This document shows positions 12,209 to 22,073 of a DNA stretch of 25,000 nt, piece by piece. A model generated the notes under the pieces. It saw only the letters and a program-made list of their open reading frames with translations, did no database searches and had not been told where the DNA came from. Every line of letters begins with the position of its first letter. Within the stretch, counting starts at the first letter, position 1. The stretch spans positions 39,692,295 through 39,717,294 of the forward strand of contig CM022665.1 of the NCBI GenBank assembly GCA_012295275.1, in the 5' to 3' direction. The stretch is from Chrysomallon squamiferum. Taxonomy: Eukaryota > Mollusca > Gastropoda > Neomphalida > Peltospiridae. The translations under genes were made by a program, and so were the position numbers.

Positions 12209-12254
<46 letters not shown>
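12209..12254. repeat. (AG)n microsatellite, ~23 units
   Basis: Pure AG array followed by A-rich unique sequence. Confidence 0.97.
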
Positions 12255-12257
<3 letters not shown>

Positions 12258-12838
12258 GTAGACAGATGAAACAGAGACAATTTATACACAAAGTGAAAGT
12301 AAAAGTTAATATAATTAACAGAATCGAATATAAATGAACATGAAAATACACGAAAAGTAAATAAATAAAAACAATAAATGACAAAAGACCAAAGAAAAGT
12401 AGCAAAACTAACAAAAGAAAAAACTTTAACAATCGCTCGTTCCAGCATATTAACTTTTCCCCCGACATCGATCCTTTGACATCCCTACATTGTCAACGCT
12501 TAATAACTCTCGTACTCAATACTCAATTATTTACGACCGTCTCGTTTTTACGACGGCCATGAATCTAGAGTTCACTCTGTCAAAACGTTTTGCGTTGCTT
12601 CACGAAAGTAAAACAGATGTTGCAGTGACGAAAGACAATACAAGCATCCACTGGTCAATTATCTTGTATTGTTCACTGACCAGGAATGCGGCGAACGTCG
12701 AGAGGACAAACATCGATTTCGATAACTCGACGATCAAACACGCGACACGTAGAGGCACACAAAGAGCTGACAGGTGATACGTTCATACAAGTTTAATTTT
12801 TTTTTTCTTTTCTAATCTCTCTCGCTTAGTTAGACGTA
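12255..12838. other. Unique, CpG-richer sequence with interleaved inverted repeats
   Basis: Positions about 12430-12780 are of high complexity with many CpG. A plus frame is open from 12490 to 12777 (95 codons) but begins at TTG; its first ATG is at 12559, and the peptide shows no domain, signal or membrane segment that I recognise. I leave it uncalled. The inverted repeats at 12635-12683 are listed separately. Confidence 0.45.
12635..12683. repeat. Two interleaved inverted repeats
   Basis: ACAATACAAG (12635-12644) pairs with CTTGTATTGT (12663-12672), and CTGGTCA (12651-12657) pairs with TGACCAG (12677-12683). The order is a, b, a', b', the layout of an H-type pseudoknot if transcribed. Both pairs are exact; a function is not shown. 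Confidence 0.85.
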
Positions 12839-12884
12839 CGCGTGTGTATGCGTGCGTGCGTGTGCGTGTGTGCGTGCGTATTGT
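12839..12884. repeat. Alternating GC/GT purine-pyrimidine tract
   Basis: Starts with CGCGTGTGTATG and continues as GTGCGTGCG units. Strict purine-pyrimidine alternation with many GC steps is the sequence type that favours Z-DNA. Confidence 0.85.
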
Positions 12885-12968
12885 TTCAGTTAAGGTGGAA
12901 AATCAACGGGAGTAAAAAAAAAAAACCGAGATAAATTAATTTATATACGTATAAATAAAAGACTAAGG

Positions 12969-13018
12969 AAAATAAATGAATAAATAAACAGATAAATAAA
13001 TAAGCTAATAAAAATAAG

Positions 13019-13049
<31 letters not shown>

Positions 13050-13195
13050 AAATATGAACAAACAAACGAAAAAACAGATAAAGAAACAAATAAAGAAACA
13101 AACAAACAAACTAATAAATAAGTAAATAAAAACCAAAAACAAAAACATCAAAAAAAAAAAAAAATAATAAAAATAAAAATAAAAATAAACTCTAA
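12969..13195. repeat. AAAT/AAAC tetranucleotide-rich region
   Basis: Imperfect AAAT units, pure at 13017-13050, then AAAC units and poly-A (13150-13163). The minus strand reads YLFIYLF, a repeat artefact. Confidence 0.88.
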
Positions 13196-13788
13196 ATAAA
13201 TATAATTAACGGGTTCAAACAGGCACTTAATACAACTAATAAATTACAGAAACTGTCTCGAAACCTTCAGCGATGCAGAATCGATACGCTTCAGTAGACA
13301 CAAACCAAACAAAAAAACCATAACAAAACAAAATAAAATAAACAGCAAATAATATTTATTTTAAAACAGAAAAAATCAATCTGTTTTCTGTCCCGCTGTA
13401 TAGCATAGTAATAATATAAAAAAATTATTTAAAAAAATTATAGATATAGAAAACAAAACAAAAATAATTACAAAAAGGGTAAAAACTGCTTTGTTGGATA
13501 TTTTGAAGGTTTCTACTCTAAAATATTTCACTAATCTGATAAAATTGGATTGTCAATAATTTAATAATATCTGGGGTGCAGTTACAAAGTGGTAATACTT
13601 CAGGGTACATTTTAATTCATTACGGACCTGGCTCACCTATCAAATAAAATATCGCTGCTCTAATAAAAAATTAAGAATTTAAATTTAACGGTTTCGTCAT
13701 AGCATAGAAATGGGATTGTAAAGACATATAAAGGAAAGTAAAGAAAATAACAATGACAACAAACAATAACAAACAAAATAAATAAACA
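13196..13788. other. Unique A-rich sequence, no gene seen
   Basis: A-rich with stops in all frames; no element or splice-bounded open segment recognised. Confidence 0.55.
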
Positions 13789-13843
13789 TACAAACAAACA
13801 AACAAACAAACAAAATTATAAATAAATAAATAAATAAATAAAA
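13789..13843. repeat. (AAAC)n then (AAAT)n microsatellite
   Basis: About six AAAC units (to 13814) and six AAAT units (13820-13843). Confidence 0.92.
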
Positions 13844-14445
13844 GGTCAAAAATAAGCAGACACTATCTGTTCACAGCAAAAACGAATTCATAAATTTTCT
13901 TCTTCGTTTTCCTTTTATTTGAACAAAGACAAAACACTTCAGCTCTCGCTGATGCATGGCACTGTCGCTTTTAATCAAAATAATGACCACTCCCAGCTCT
14001 TTAGGGGGATATAAGTTACGTCCCCGTTGTGGTCGCTAAACTGACCGGTGCATGAAATGTGGCCAGGATGACCGATAACTCTGGACGTATGCACATAATT
14101 ATCCCGCGGAAAAGAAAAAAAAAAAAAAGAAGAAATCATCCGTCAATGATTAAATTAATATTCTGACGTTGCAGAGTGGGAAATGTATCAAACACAACAG
14201 TTGTGTTGTACCTCACGCTGCTTGTGGGCAAGAAACACTATCCGAAATTTGATGAATTATTTTACCCACTCCGGCAAAGTTCGTGCACGTCTGCGATGGG
14301 CAAACGATCATGTTATCCTAGAGGGAGTTGTACAAACTAGGGAAATGGGTGGAGATATTTGGTTTGTTGGAGATATTTGGACAGTCATGGTGACAAAGAA
14401 AAATTAAGAAATATGCGTTAAAAAGGTTTTTATTTATTATTATTA
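13844..14445. other. Unique sequence with nested inverted repeat and small duplication
   Basis: Normal-complexity DNA. A plus frame from ATG 14183 runs 74 codons to 14407 and contains an 18-base-spaced duplication of GGAGATATTTGG (14351-14362 and 14369-14380), read as GDIWFVGDIW. No family is recognised, and I rate coding as unlikely. Positions 13985-14034 hold a nested inverted repeat. Confidence 0.45.
13985..14034. repeat. Nested inverted repeat
   Basis: Outer arms GACCAC (13985-13990) and GTGGTC (14029-14034) are exact complements. Inside them GGGG (within 14004-14008) can pair with CCCC (14022-14025). Together they could fold as one interrupted stem-loop. Confidence 0.7.
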
Positions 14446-14461
14446 TTTTTTTTTTTTTTCC

Positions 14462-14600
14462 GGGCTGTAGCTCAGTGGTTAGAGTACAGGACTCGGATAG
14501 CGTGGGTTGTGGGATCGATCCTTCTAAATGCTTAGACCCAGGCAATCATGCACGAATGAAGGATGAGACTATGTATTTAACTTGTCTTTTACTTATAACA
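14462..14600 (+). mobile_element. tRNA-derived SINE, head region
   Basis: Starts GGGCTG and carries an exact match to the Pol III A-box pattern TRGYNNARNNG, TAGCTCAGTGG (14468-14478), and an exact match to the B-box pattern GWTCRANNC, GATCGATCC (14513-14521). Box spacing is that of a tRNA gene. The acceptor stem does not close (GGGCTGT has no partner after the B box) and there is no CCA or terminator, so this is not a functional tRNA. The sequence after 14521 (about 80 bases, to a GAGAGAGA stretch at 14600-14611) is probably the tRNA-unrelated body. tRNA-derived SINEs of this layout are common in cephalopods and other animals. The 3' end is uncertain; no clear A-tail follows, and a T-run at 14638-14667 may be separate. 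Confidence 0.75.
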
Positions 14601-14635
14601 GAGAGAGAGAGCAGATGAATGCTGGTATTTTTAAC

Positions 14636-14637
<2 letters not shown>

Positions 14638-14667
<30 letters not shown>
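14638..14667. repeat. Poly-T tract
   Basis: 30 T. It could be the A-tail of a minus-strand retroposed copy, but no body is recognisable to the right. Confidence 0.9.
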
Positions 14668-14672
<5 letters not shown>

Positions 14673-15611
14673 TTTATTTATATATTGTGACGCTACAGTA
14701 TTATATTTTAACGATGATTACAAAACGTGTGTTGTGCATGGTTAAATGTTAAATATTTGTCTTGCTTTGCCTTACGTCTCTTGTGAGCTAAATGGGGAAG
14801 GTGTAAAACCTCTTTCTTCTAGCTGATCTTCAAACCGTCTAACACTAACACTGTCTACAGGGGAGACAACACAGGTTCTTCGATTTCGGGTTTAGGACAA
14901 TCATGCTTAAACATGCGTAGGATGTAGTCACGATTCGGGTCGATTTGTAAGGAGTTAGTAAATTCTTATCTTAAAATCAAAAGAAAGAAAAAGTACCAAA
15001 CAACAAGAAGAAAGACAAAGAAAAAAAAAAAAAAATTTTGCTCAAAATTAAGCACACCTATGCAAAGGTTTCATTCATACCTTTAACATAATTACACGCT
15101 CGTTTTCTGTCACCTTATAACATTTATATGGAAGGTATAATCAAATTAAATTAAGAAATGTGATAAAAACCAAAAAAACCCCCAAAACCTAAAGGAGATT
15201 AAACAGACAAAGACTACAAGATTATCATTTGAACATTCTGGAATACGCAACAAACACAGAAATACAAAACCAAAATTTTACGCATAAACGCACAAATATT
15301 TGACGAATAAATCAAATAATGTAACTGTTAAATTTTTCGGAAACGTAAAAAAAAAGGGTTCGCTGGTGTTAGGGTGTTAATAATCCATAAAACTTCAAAC
15401 AATTTTTGTCAAAAATTAGATAAACATTTTCTACGGAATAGTGACTAAAACGTTCAAATAGAATAAAAAAAAGTATTTAGCGCATCTGATAGCTGGAAAC
15501 ATACTTCAACATGGGCAGAAAGACGGAGATTGCGGATAACAGACAATAAGACAGACGTAGAGCGATTCAAAATTGAAAGAGAAACAGACAGAAAGATAGA
15601 GAAATAGATAC

Positions 15612-15614
<3 letters not shown>
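14668..15614. other. Unique sequence, no gene seen
   Basis: About 950 bases of AT-rich DNA. A small inverted repeat TGTCT/AGACA lies at about 14851-14867. An A-tract to C-run junction occurs near 15174-15183. No gene or element recognised. Confidence 0.55.

Positions 15615-15702
<88 letters not shown>
15615..15702. repeat. (AG)n microsatellite, 44 units
   Basis: Pure AG array flanked by degenerate purine-rich sequence (about 15570-15614 and 15703-15750). Confidence 0.97.
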
Positions 15703-15705
<3 letters not shown>

Positions 15706-16390
15706 ACAGACTGAGGGAGAGAGATGGATACACTCAGAAAAAGAGAAACATGTAAATTAACATGAAGACAGAGCAAACGCAGACGTCACGGGCATGGCTG
15801 GATGGCGTCTCTTTGGTTCGTGGAAAACTGATTTGTTCGACATTTTTACGCAGATTAAAACACACGAGTACACGCTGCCTGAAATTTTTCCCCTTGTTTT
15901 GTCTCCGAGTCGAATGCGCCTTGATCATGAACGTCATGAACAACGTGAATCGAAAGACTGCAACAACAGCAGCAGCAACATTCAAAAACAGAAAGAAACA
16001 GAATAACATTTTCAAGAATATGGTAACAGAAAAGAACCAACATAACCTCTAAGGCAGAGCAAATTGAACAGGGTTCCAGAAACAGGGGACCGTAAACAGA
16101 CACACATAAATTGAGAAAAATAGAAAAATGGACGTATAATATCACAGACAATAAAACAAGAATAGAGCAAATTTAACACGAAGTGTGTGACAAGAAGGAA
16201 ATCAATCAGCCCAAAACATCAGAAAGACAAGGAACATAAACTAAAATTGTTCTTTAAAACAGGCGAAACACAACAGCTAGAAAATATTTTATTCCATTTA
16301 GAGAATGATGATAATTATCAATGACGTTTAACAGTTAATTATTATTAATTCTGAAAACCCCGGTAATTCAGACAGTGTTTCACTGAAATG
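15703..16390. other. Unique sequence with overlapping small frames
   Basis: A plus frame from ATG 15794 (G at -3 and +4) runs 70 codons to 16006 and looks more protein-like than its neighbours, starting MAGWRLFGSW and ending in a Q/K/E/N-rich tail. However, another plus frame and two minus frames overlap it, and no homologous family comes to mind. I list it as an open possibility only, not as a gene. Confidence 0.3.
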
Positions 16391-16414
16391 ACACACACAC
16401 ACACACACACACAC
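16391..16414. repeat. (AC)n microsatellite
   Basis: 12 AC units. Confidence 0.96.
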
Positions 16415-16975
16415 ATATTATTTTCGTTTCACTGCTTTCACAAAAAAAACATTTCCCCTAATGAAAATTAATGATATTACTGCCACTGAAGTCAAACCTT
16501 CGGCGTTTTTGTTAAGGAAAAAAAAAAAAAAAAAAAAAATAAAAGAAAAATCATATCAATTACCAAACTCATGAAGCAGCGTCTTACAAAATAATTCTCA
16601 GCGACACCATTTTTCTCTGTTGTCATTAGATTACAAACTTGCTGGGACTCCGGATCAAATTATACGGGAAACAAATGCGGCGTACACCGCACTGCAACAT
16701 GTTGCCCGTCACGGAATTATTAACAAATTAGTAAACAGCTAAATGAGATTGTTTTGAGAGAACAGTGAATCACAGAAACCTAACACGGGAATAATGCATG
16801 ATCAGACGATTTCAACGACGCGATTAAATAGCGCTTTATTTCTTTTGTGTAGTAGTTGTTTAGTTGTTTTTGTTTTACTTCGTACGTCTTTGTCTGTTAA
16901 TTCGCCCATTCACGTCCCTTTATCTAGATAAGTACGTACGTACATACCTGTCAAGTGTCTGTCTGTCTTTATATA

Positions 16976-16981
<6 letters not shown>
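16415..16981. other. Unique sequence with a poly-A tract
   Basis: No gene seen. Poly-A of about 22 bases at 16518-16539. A self-complementary GTACGTACGTAC lies near 16932-16943. Confidence 0.55.
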
Positions 16982-17066
<85 letters not shown>

Positions 17067-17250
17067 ATCAGTCTATCAGTCAATCAATCTATGCATCTTT
17101 CTATCTGTAAGCCTGTCAGTCTATGTATCTATCTGTGTGTCCGTCTGTCTATCTATATGTATCTGTCTGCTGTCTCACCCTCGCTCTGTCTCTCTCTGAA
17201 TATCTGTCTCTGTCTCTCTGTCTCTCTGTTTATCTCTGTCTCTTTTTCTT
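16982..17250. repeat. (CT)n microsatellite with degenerate CTAT/CTGT tail
   Basis: Pure CT to about 17062 (40 units), then a decaying mixture of CTAT, CTGT and CTCT units to about 17250. The open plus frame (111 codons from 16864) is S/L/V-rich because of the repeat. Confidence 0.93.
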
Positions 17251-18129
17251 AGGATGTTATTTTGTATTTCTTCCAGAAACACATTAACGTAAAAGCTCCG
17301 CTTTTTTAACAGGATTTATTTTTAAGACACCAAACCACTTACAGCAAAAAACAAATTCATTTTACATTTTTACGAGTAGATGAAGATTGTTGCAAAGTGC
17401 TCGTAAACATGAACATTTTTTTTTTCTTCTAAATATAAGAAATCCTAAGCGTTTTAATAATTTAATTATATACGCTTGGCTTGTTGAGTTCAAAGTTTGT
17501 TATATTGTTCAAAAGATGTTGAAAAACCGCAATAAAAAAAAAAAAAAAAAAAAAATAATAGAAATAAAAACATCTCGAGTTTAAATGTTTTGTACTGCTT
17601 AAACTTAATTTTTATTTTACATGAAAAGATGTTAAATATAGTTGCTGAAGATGAAAAAAATTAATATTAACCATATAATTCTGAAAAAAAGGTAATAAAA
17701 GAAAAGAAAAAAAAAAAACCACCAAAAAAACAAATACAACACAAAACTTATCATTTTGTCAACCAGAACGTAAGAACAAATTAAAGTAAAAAAAAAGTTT
17801 AAAAATAAAAAAATTAAAAAGTAATACCGAAATTCAATGATGAAAACAACGATTTTGAAACTAACAACAACAAAACAGTATAGAAATAAAAATGAAATTT
17901 AAAATAAAAAATGATAGTAATAAAAAAAATAATTAAAATAAAACAAAACACAGTAAAACAAACTAAACTAAACTAAAATAATGTAAAATAAAACAAAAAG
18001 AAAGAAATTTAAAACGAAAAAATCACCCCATAACCAAAAAAAAAAAAAAAACCCCACTCATTTACAAACAAACAAGAAAACAAAAACAAATAAATTAAAA
18101 CTGTATTAAAACGTTTAGCATCTACTCAC
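17251..18129. other. A-rich sequence, putative first intron start
   Basis: From about 17520 to 18110 the plus strand is strongly A-rich with AAAT, AAAC and poly-A runs (17534-17555; 18041-18052). Read on the minus strand it would be T-rich intron sequence directly downstream of the donor at 18124-18129. No gene seen inside. Confidence 0.5.
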
Positions 18130-18147
18130 CAGATTTGCTTTAGACAT
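18130..18147 (-). CDS. Candidate first coding exon segment
   Basis: On the minus strand ATG TCT AAA GCA AAT CTG (MSKANL) is followed at once by GTGAGTAGA, a good splice donor (CTG/GTGAGT). The ATG has A at -3, a favourable initiation context, and an in-frame TGA two codons upstream (18151-18153 on plus) fixes this ATG as the earliest possible start in that frame. Upstream lies the CpG-rich stretch to about 18490, as expected for a 5' UTR and promoter. The segment ends in phase 0 and can join 9003-9030 in frame to give AKIPAEQME next. The peptide is too short to recognise. The elements occur together in the right order, but chance cannot be excluded without transcript data. Confidence 0.45.
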
Positions 18148-18489
18148 TGTTCAGAAGTTACCAGTTTTCAACTCCGACTCTTTGCTGTTATTTTCAAAAC
18201 GACTCAAAGCGCTGCTTCCCGTGTGCTAAACTCCTAACACTTGTTTCCTCGTCAAGCAGAGTCACACGACTGTATTCAGCTCTGGAGTGCGGCGAGCGAC
18301 AGTTGTTTGATCTTCTGAGTATCGCGCGGCTGTGCTTTGTTTTTAATAATTCAAAACGTCACTCGCCGATCCGCAATGCGACACTGCTGCCAACGAGCCG
18401 ATCGCTTCTCCGGATTCTTCGATCGCTAGCTCGGCTCGGCCGTGACTTTTCCGATTGCTATAGCTTCGTTCGTTCGGAGCTTTTCCGGA
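18148..18489 (-). promoter_or_regulatory. CpG-rich putative promoter/5' UTR
   Basis: Between about 18260 and 18489 I count roughly 27 CpG, far denser than anywhere else outside the adjoining minisatellite, in a window otherwise AT-rich. It sits immediately upstream (minus strand) of the ATG plus donor at 18130-18147. I see no clear TATA box. At 18414-18450 the sequence ATTCTTCGATCG to CCGTGACTTTT resembles one degenerate unit of the neighbouring minisatellite, suggesting the array grew out of this region. The plus strand also has a 158-codon frame from 18147 (start TTG) that runs into the minisatellite; it is Ser/Arg/Leu-rich and I do not believe it. Confidence 0.5.
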
Positions 18490-19419
18490 TTCTTCGACCG
18501 TTACACGCCACCGTGACTTTTTTTTTAAAAATTAAAAAAAAAAAAAAAAATTCTTCGACCGTTACACTCTGTCGTGACTTTTTTAATTCTGCGACCGTTA
18601 CACACTGCAATGACGCTTTTTAAATTCTACGACCGTTACAACTGCTGTGACGTTTTTTAAATTCTACGCTTGTTACACACTGCCGTAACTTTTTAAAATT
18701 CTACGACCGTTACACACCACCGTGAATTTTTAAAATTCTACGACCGTTACACACTGCCGTAACTTTTTAAAATTCTACGACCGTTACACACTGCCGTGAC
18801 TTTTTTAAATTCTACGACCGTTACACACTGCCGTGACTTTTTAAAATTCTACGACCGTTACACACCACCGTGACTTTTTTAAAATTCTACGACCGTTACA
18901 CACTGCCGTAACTTTTTAAAATTCTACGACCGTTACACACCACCGTGACTTTTTAAAATTCTACGACCGTTACACACTGCCGTGACTTTTTAAATTCTAC
19001 GACCGTTACACACCACCGTGACTTTTTAAAATTCTACGACCGTTACACACTGCCGTGACTTTTTTAAATTCTACGACCGTTACACACCACCGTGACTTTT
19101 TTAAATTCTACGACCGTTACACACCGCCGTAACTTTTTTAAATTCTACGGCCGTTACACACTGCCGTGACTTTTTTAAATTCTACGGCCGTTACACACCG
19201 CCGTGACTTTTTAAAATTCTACAACCGTTACACACCGCCGTGACTTTTTTGAATTCTACGACCGTTACACACTGCAATGACTTTTTTGAATTCTACGACC
19301 GTTACACAATGCAATGACTATTTTGAATTCTACGACCGTTACACACCGCCGTGACTTTTTAAAATTTTACGACCGTTACACACTGCCGTAACGTTTTAAA
19401 ATTCTTCGACCGTTACACT
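18490..19419. repeat. ~37-bp minisatellite, 25 copies
   Basis: Each unit begins TTCTACGACCGTTACACAC, continues TGCCGTGAC or CACCGTGAC, and ends in TTTTTAAAA. Unit starts, judged by the ACGACCGTTAC core, fall at 18490, 18551, 18587, 18625, 18662, 18699, 18736, 18773, 18810, 18847, 18885, 18922, 18959, 18995, 19032, 19069, 19106, 19143, 19180, 19217, 19254, 19291, 19328, 19365 and 19402. Spacing is almost always 36-38. The first interval is 61 bases because of an inserted T-run/A-run. Edge units are the most diverged (CTCTGTC, AACTGCT, CAATGCAATG), the centre the most uniform, which is usual for tandem arrays. GTTAC and GTGAC/GTAAC inside the unit can pair as a 5-bp stem. Confidence 0.97.
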
Positions 19420-19645
19420 GGCTAACTGGTGACCCCCTTTTTCTTATGCATTTATTTTCTTATAATCGTTCTCAAAGTTCCCTTTGAATTATATCCCGTT
19501 CCAGACTGTGGCTGTAATACTTTAGATCTAATTCAGTGGTATGTGCTGTACTGTTTATGGGCAGGTGCATGTAAAAAGATTCCTAGAACACATAAAATGG
19601 CGGCAGAGGATTTCATTTTCTATTTTTGACACGTAGTAGTCATCA

Positions 19646-19675
19646 GTATTAAAATGTGTTCATATATTTTAATAC
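19646..19675. repeat. Perfect 10-bp inverted repeat
   Basis: GTATTAAAAT (19646-19655) and ATTTTAATAC (19666-19675) are exact reverse complements around a 10-base spacer. Confidence 0.9.
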
Positions 19676-19679
19676 CAGT

Positions 19680-19693
19680 AATCATTAATGATT
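19680..19693. promoter_or_regulatory. Palindrome with TAAT cores
   Basis: AATCATTAATGATT is a perfect 14-bp palindrome. With the preceding T it contains TAATCATTA, the kind of paired TAAT site bound by homeodomain dimers. AT-rich sequence makes such motifs frequent, so a regulatory role is only a suggestion. Confidence 0.3.
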
Positions 19694-19995
19694 TATTTGA
19701 TCTCAAAAATCATATCAAAAACGAAACTTAGACCCCATCCCCCCCTTTTTTTTTTCAAATGCCGGATCCGCTCTTGGTTGATTCAGTAATATACGAATTA
19801 TTTGACGTGAATAAAGTGTTGGAAATTCGACGTAAAGAACAGACGTGTACAGAATCCAGTTGAGCATCTCTTGATAGCTGATGCATCAGTTGTAAAATAT
19901 AATGCCCAGATTAATACAAATAAAATATAATAAAATATTAACAAGCAGTATTGTATTACGCATCTTTTGATGTGTTTTGTGTATTAAATGCTGAT

Positions 19996-20029
19996 AAAAA
20001 AAAAAAAAAAAAAAAAATAATAATAATAG
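19996..20029. repeat. Poly-A then AAT units
   Basis: About 23 A followed by three to four AAT units. Confidence 0.92.
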
Positions 20030-20159
20030 GGAATAATTAGCTTTACTAGTTCACGATCGAAAAATCAAAGGAATTTGTGTTTTTGTTTTCGTTTGTCATT
20101 TTTAAGAATACCTAGATATTTACATATAATGGCATATAAATATCTATATAATATATCTG

Positions 20160-20319
<160 letters not shown>

Positions 20320-20394
20320 TATCTTTCTCTCTCACTCACATACAGATATGTATATCACTATTTCTATTTTATCTCTTTCCTTCTCTCTGTTGTT

Positions 20395-20496
<102 letters not shown>

Positions 20497-20711
20497 CGCT
20501 CGTCAATAAACAAAGAAACAAATAAATAAACGAAACGGTTAGTTTTTATAACGGTTCACAGAAAACTGGTGTTTGCAGTTTAATGACGTTGTTTAAACCA
20601 TCAACCTCTGTTCACTGTTCATTTGGAAGGTAACAGCTTTCATCCTTTCTATCATTATTCCTTTTTTTAATGTTATCGGAAAGCAGTTTAAGCCGTTGGC
20701 TGAAAACGAGC

Positions 20712-20750
20712 ATGAAGGAAAAAAAAAAAAAAAAAAAAAAATGAAGGAAA
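20712..20750. repeat. Poly-A flanked by direct ATGAAGGAA repeats
   Basis: ATGAAGGAA at 20712-20720 and again at 20741-20749 bracket a run of about 20 A. The layout resembles a target-site duplication around a bare A-tail, or slippage. Confidence 0.8.
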
Positions 20751-20862
20751 TAAAAAGTAGAAGGTAAAACAGTCAAATATTTACGTTTGGAAGAATTAGA
20801 AGCAAGCAATGATTATAACCAAACACTATCGTACAAACGTATGTATAGAAAGAAAGACAGAG

Positions 20863-20982
<120 letters not shown>

Positions 20983-21116
20983 CCAGAGAGAAAGACAAAG
21001 CGAGAAAGGGATAGTAGACTGATGTATAAATGAATATATTTTGACGTAAATATGTAAAACACACTAACACACACTCACTCACACACACACAAACACACAC
21101 ACACACGCACACGCTC
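20983..21116 (-). repeat. Microsatellite-flanked interspersed repeat, copy 1
   Basis: The core at about 21003-21062 is, on the minus strand, 53/60 identical to 22598-22657 on the plus strand; the shared block includes CAAAATATATTCATTTATAC. In element orientation the core has GT/CA-rich sequence on its 5' side (21063-21116 on plus) and the long GA/CT array on its 3' side (20866-20965). The second copy has the same arrangement, so the microsatellites appear to belong to the element. Confidence 0.85.
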
Positions 21117-21749
21117 GCAGCTGTCAACAACAAAACGTGTTACTTTATTTCAATTTTCAACCAGAACCCAGAACTGCCTGCTTGCTTCTCTTTGCTAAAA
21201 CAAACTAACAAAAGCCAAGATGGGCTGCTTGTCGTAAAACACAAGGCGTCGGTAGCAGCAGCAGCACTAACACAGACGAAAAACCTGAAAAGCCTCCGAA
21301 AAGCCGTAGATTTGTCAGGGGACTATTAAAAAAATCGACCGTGAAAACCCCCAGCTGTGTGGCTGTTCTTGCCTTCGCTTGCAAAGCAAGCACCCACCCA
21401 CTGGAGCCTCACGGAGAATCCCGAGTAAAGAAGAGTAGTCAACGATAAACCTCGAACCCAGGCCGGAAACTCTTAAGAGGTGTTTGCTTGCCGTCGTCAT
21501 GGGAGGAGACGGGTTTTGGGGTTTTCGATGGAGGGTAGAACTGGCAAACAGCTTCGTTAAGTTAGTAGTGTTAATTAAAACGTCGAAACTCATTAGCGTT
21601 TATTGTTTGGTGAAATGTATGCATCAACATTAATGTTAATAAATGATAGTGTTTGACAGATGGTGAGTGGAACGCGGCTGCTGAAGCGGAAGATGATGTA
21701 GTAGTTGTAGTTTTAATGATCGTGCGGGATGAATATTTACAGTGTTGTT
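21117..21749. other. Unique, GC-richer sequence, no confident gene
   Basis: Positions about 21160-21560 are among the most complex and GC-rich of the window. At 21220 an ATG in a strong context (GCCAAGATGG) reads MGCLS and then stops; see findings. CTCTTAAGAG (21472-21481) is a palindrome. Minus-strand frames at 21205-21393 and 21315-21593 show no known domain. Confidence 0.45.
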
Positions 21750-21891
21750 GTATACATAGGTACATACATATGCACATACGCGTATACATGTATACACATA
21801 TATACATACAGACACAAATACATACTTACTACATAAACACTTACTTACACGTAGATGTATACATACACACACACATATACATACATGTGTA

Positions 21892-21956
<65 letters not shown>

Positions 21957-22037
21957 TAGAGTAGAGAGACAGATATATACATATATACACACATACATAC
22001 ATGTATAGACACATATATGTATATATACATACATGTA

Positions 22038-22073
<36 letters not shown>

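Larger units (their letters stand above)
19420..19995. other. Unique sequence with hairpin and palindrome
   Basis: No gene seen; a plus frame of 66 codons at 19429-19629 starts at a non-ATG codon and is not recognised. A perfect inverted repeat lies at 19646-19675 and a 14-bp palindrome at 19680-19693. Confidence 0.55.

Noticed and set aside
12490-12777. 95-codon plus frame in high-complexity sequence
   Set aside because: Non-ATG start, first ATG 23 codons in, no recognisable domain and no splice or promoter context. It remains the best non-repetitive frame but is not strong enough to call.
18147-18623. 158-codon plus frame over the CpG-rich region
   Set aside because: It starts at TTG and runs through a poly-T/poly-A insertion into a non-coding minisatellite. 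Its openness fits GC- and CpG-rich composition. The minus strand gives the better gene-start evidence.
18490-19419. CRISPR array
   Set aside because: The repeat units are directly adjacent with no unique spacers, and the sequence is animal-like.
20524-20630. Possible plus-strand exon at about 20563-20630 (acceptor TTCACAG, open frame, donor AAG/GTAACA)
   Set aside because: The donor is weak, the tract before the acceptor is poor, the open segment is only about 68 bases, and no partner exon was found.
21440-21470. Minus-strand CTGGGTTCGAGGTT resembling a tRNA B box
   Set aside because: No A box is found at the right distance upstream and no cloverleaf can be drawn.
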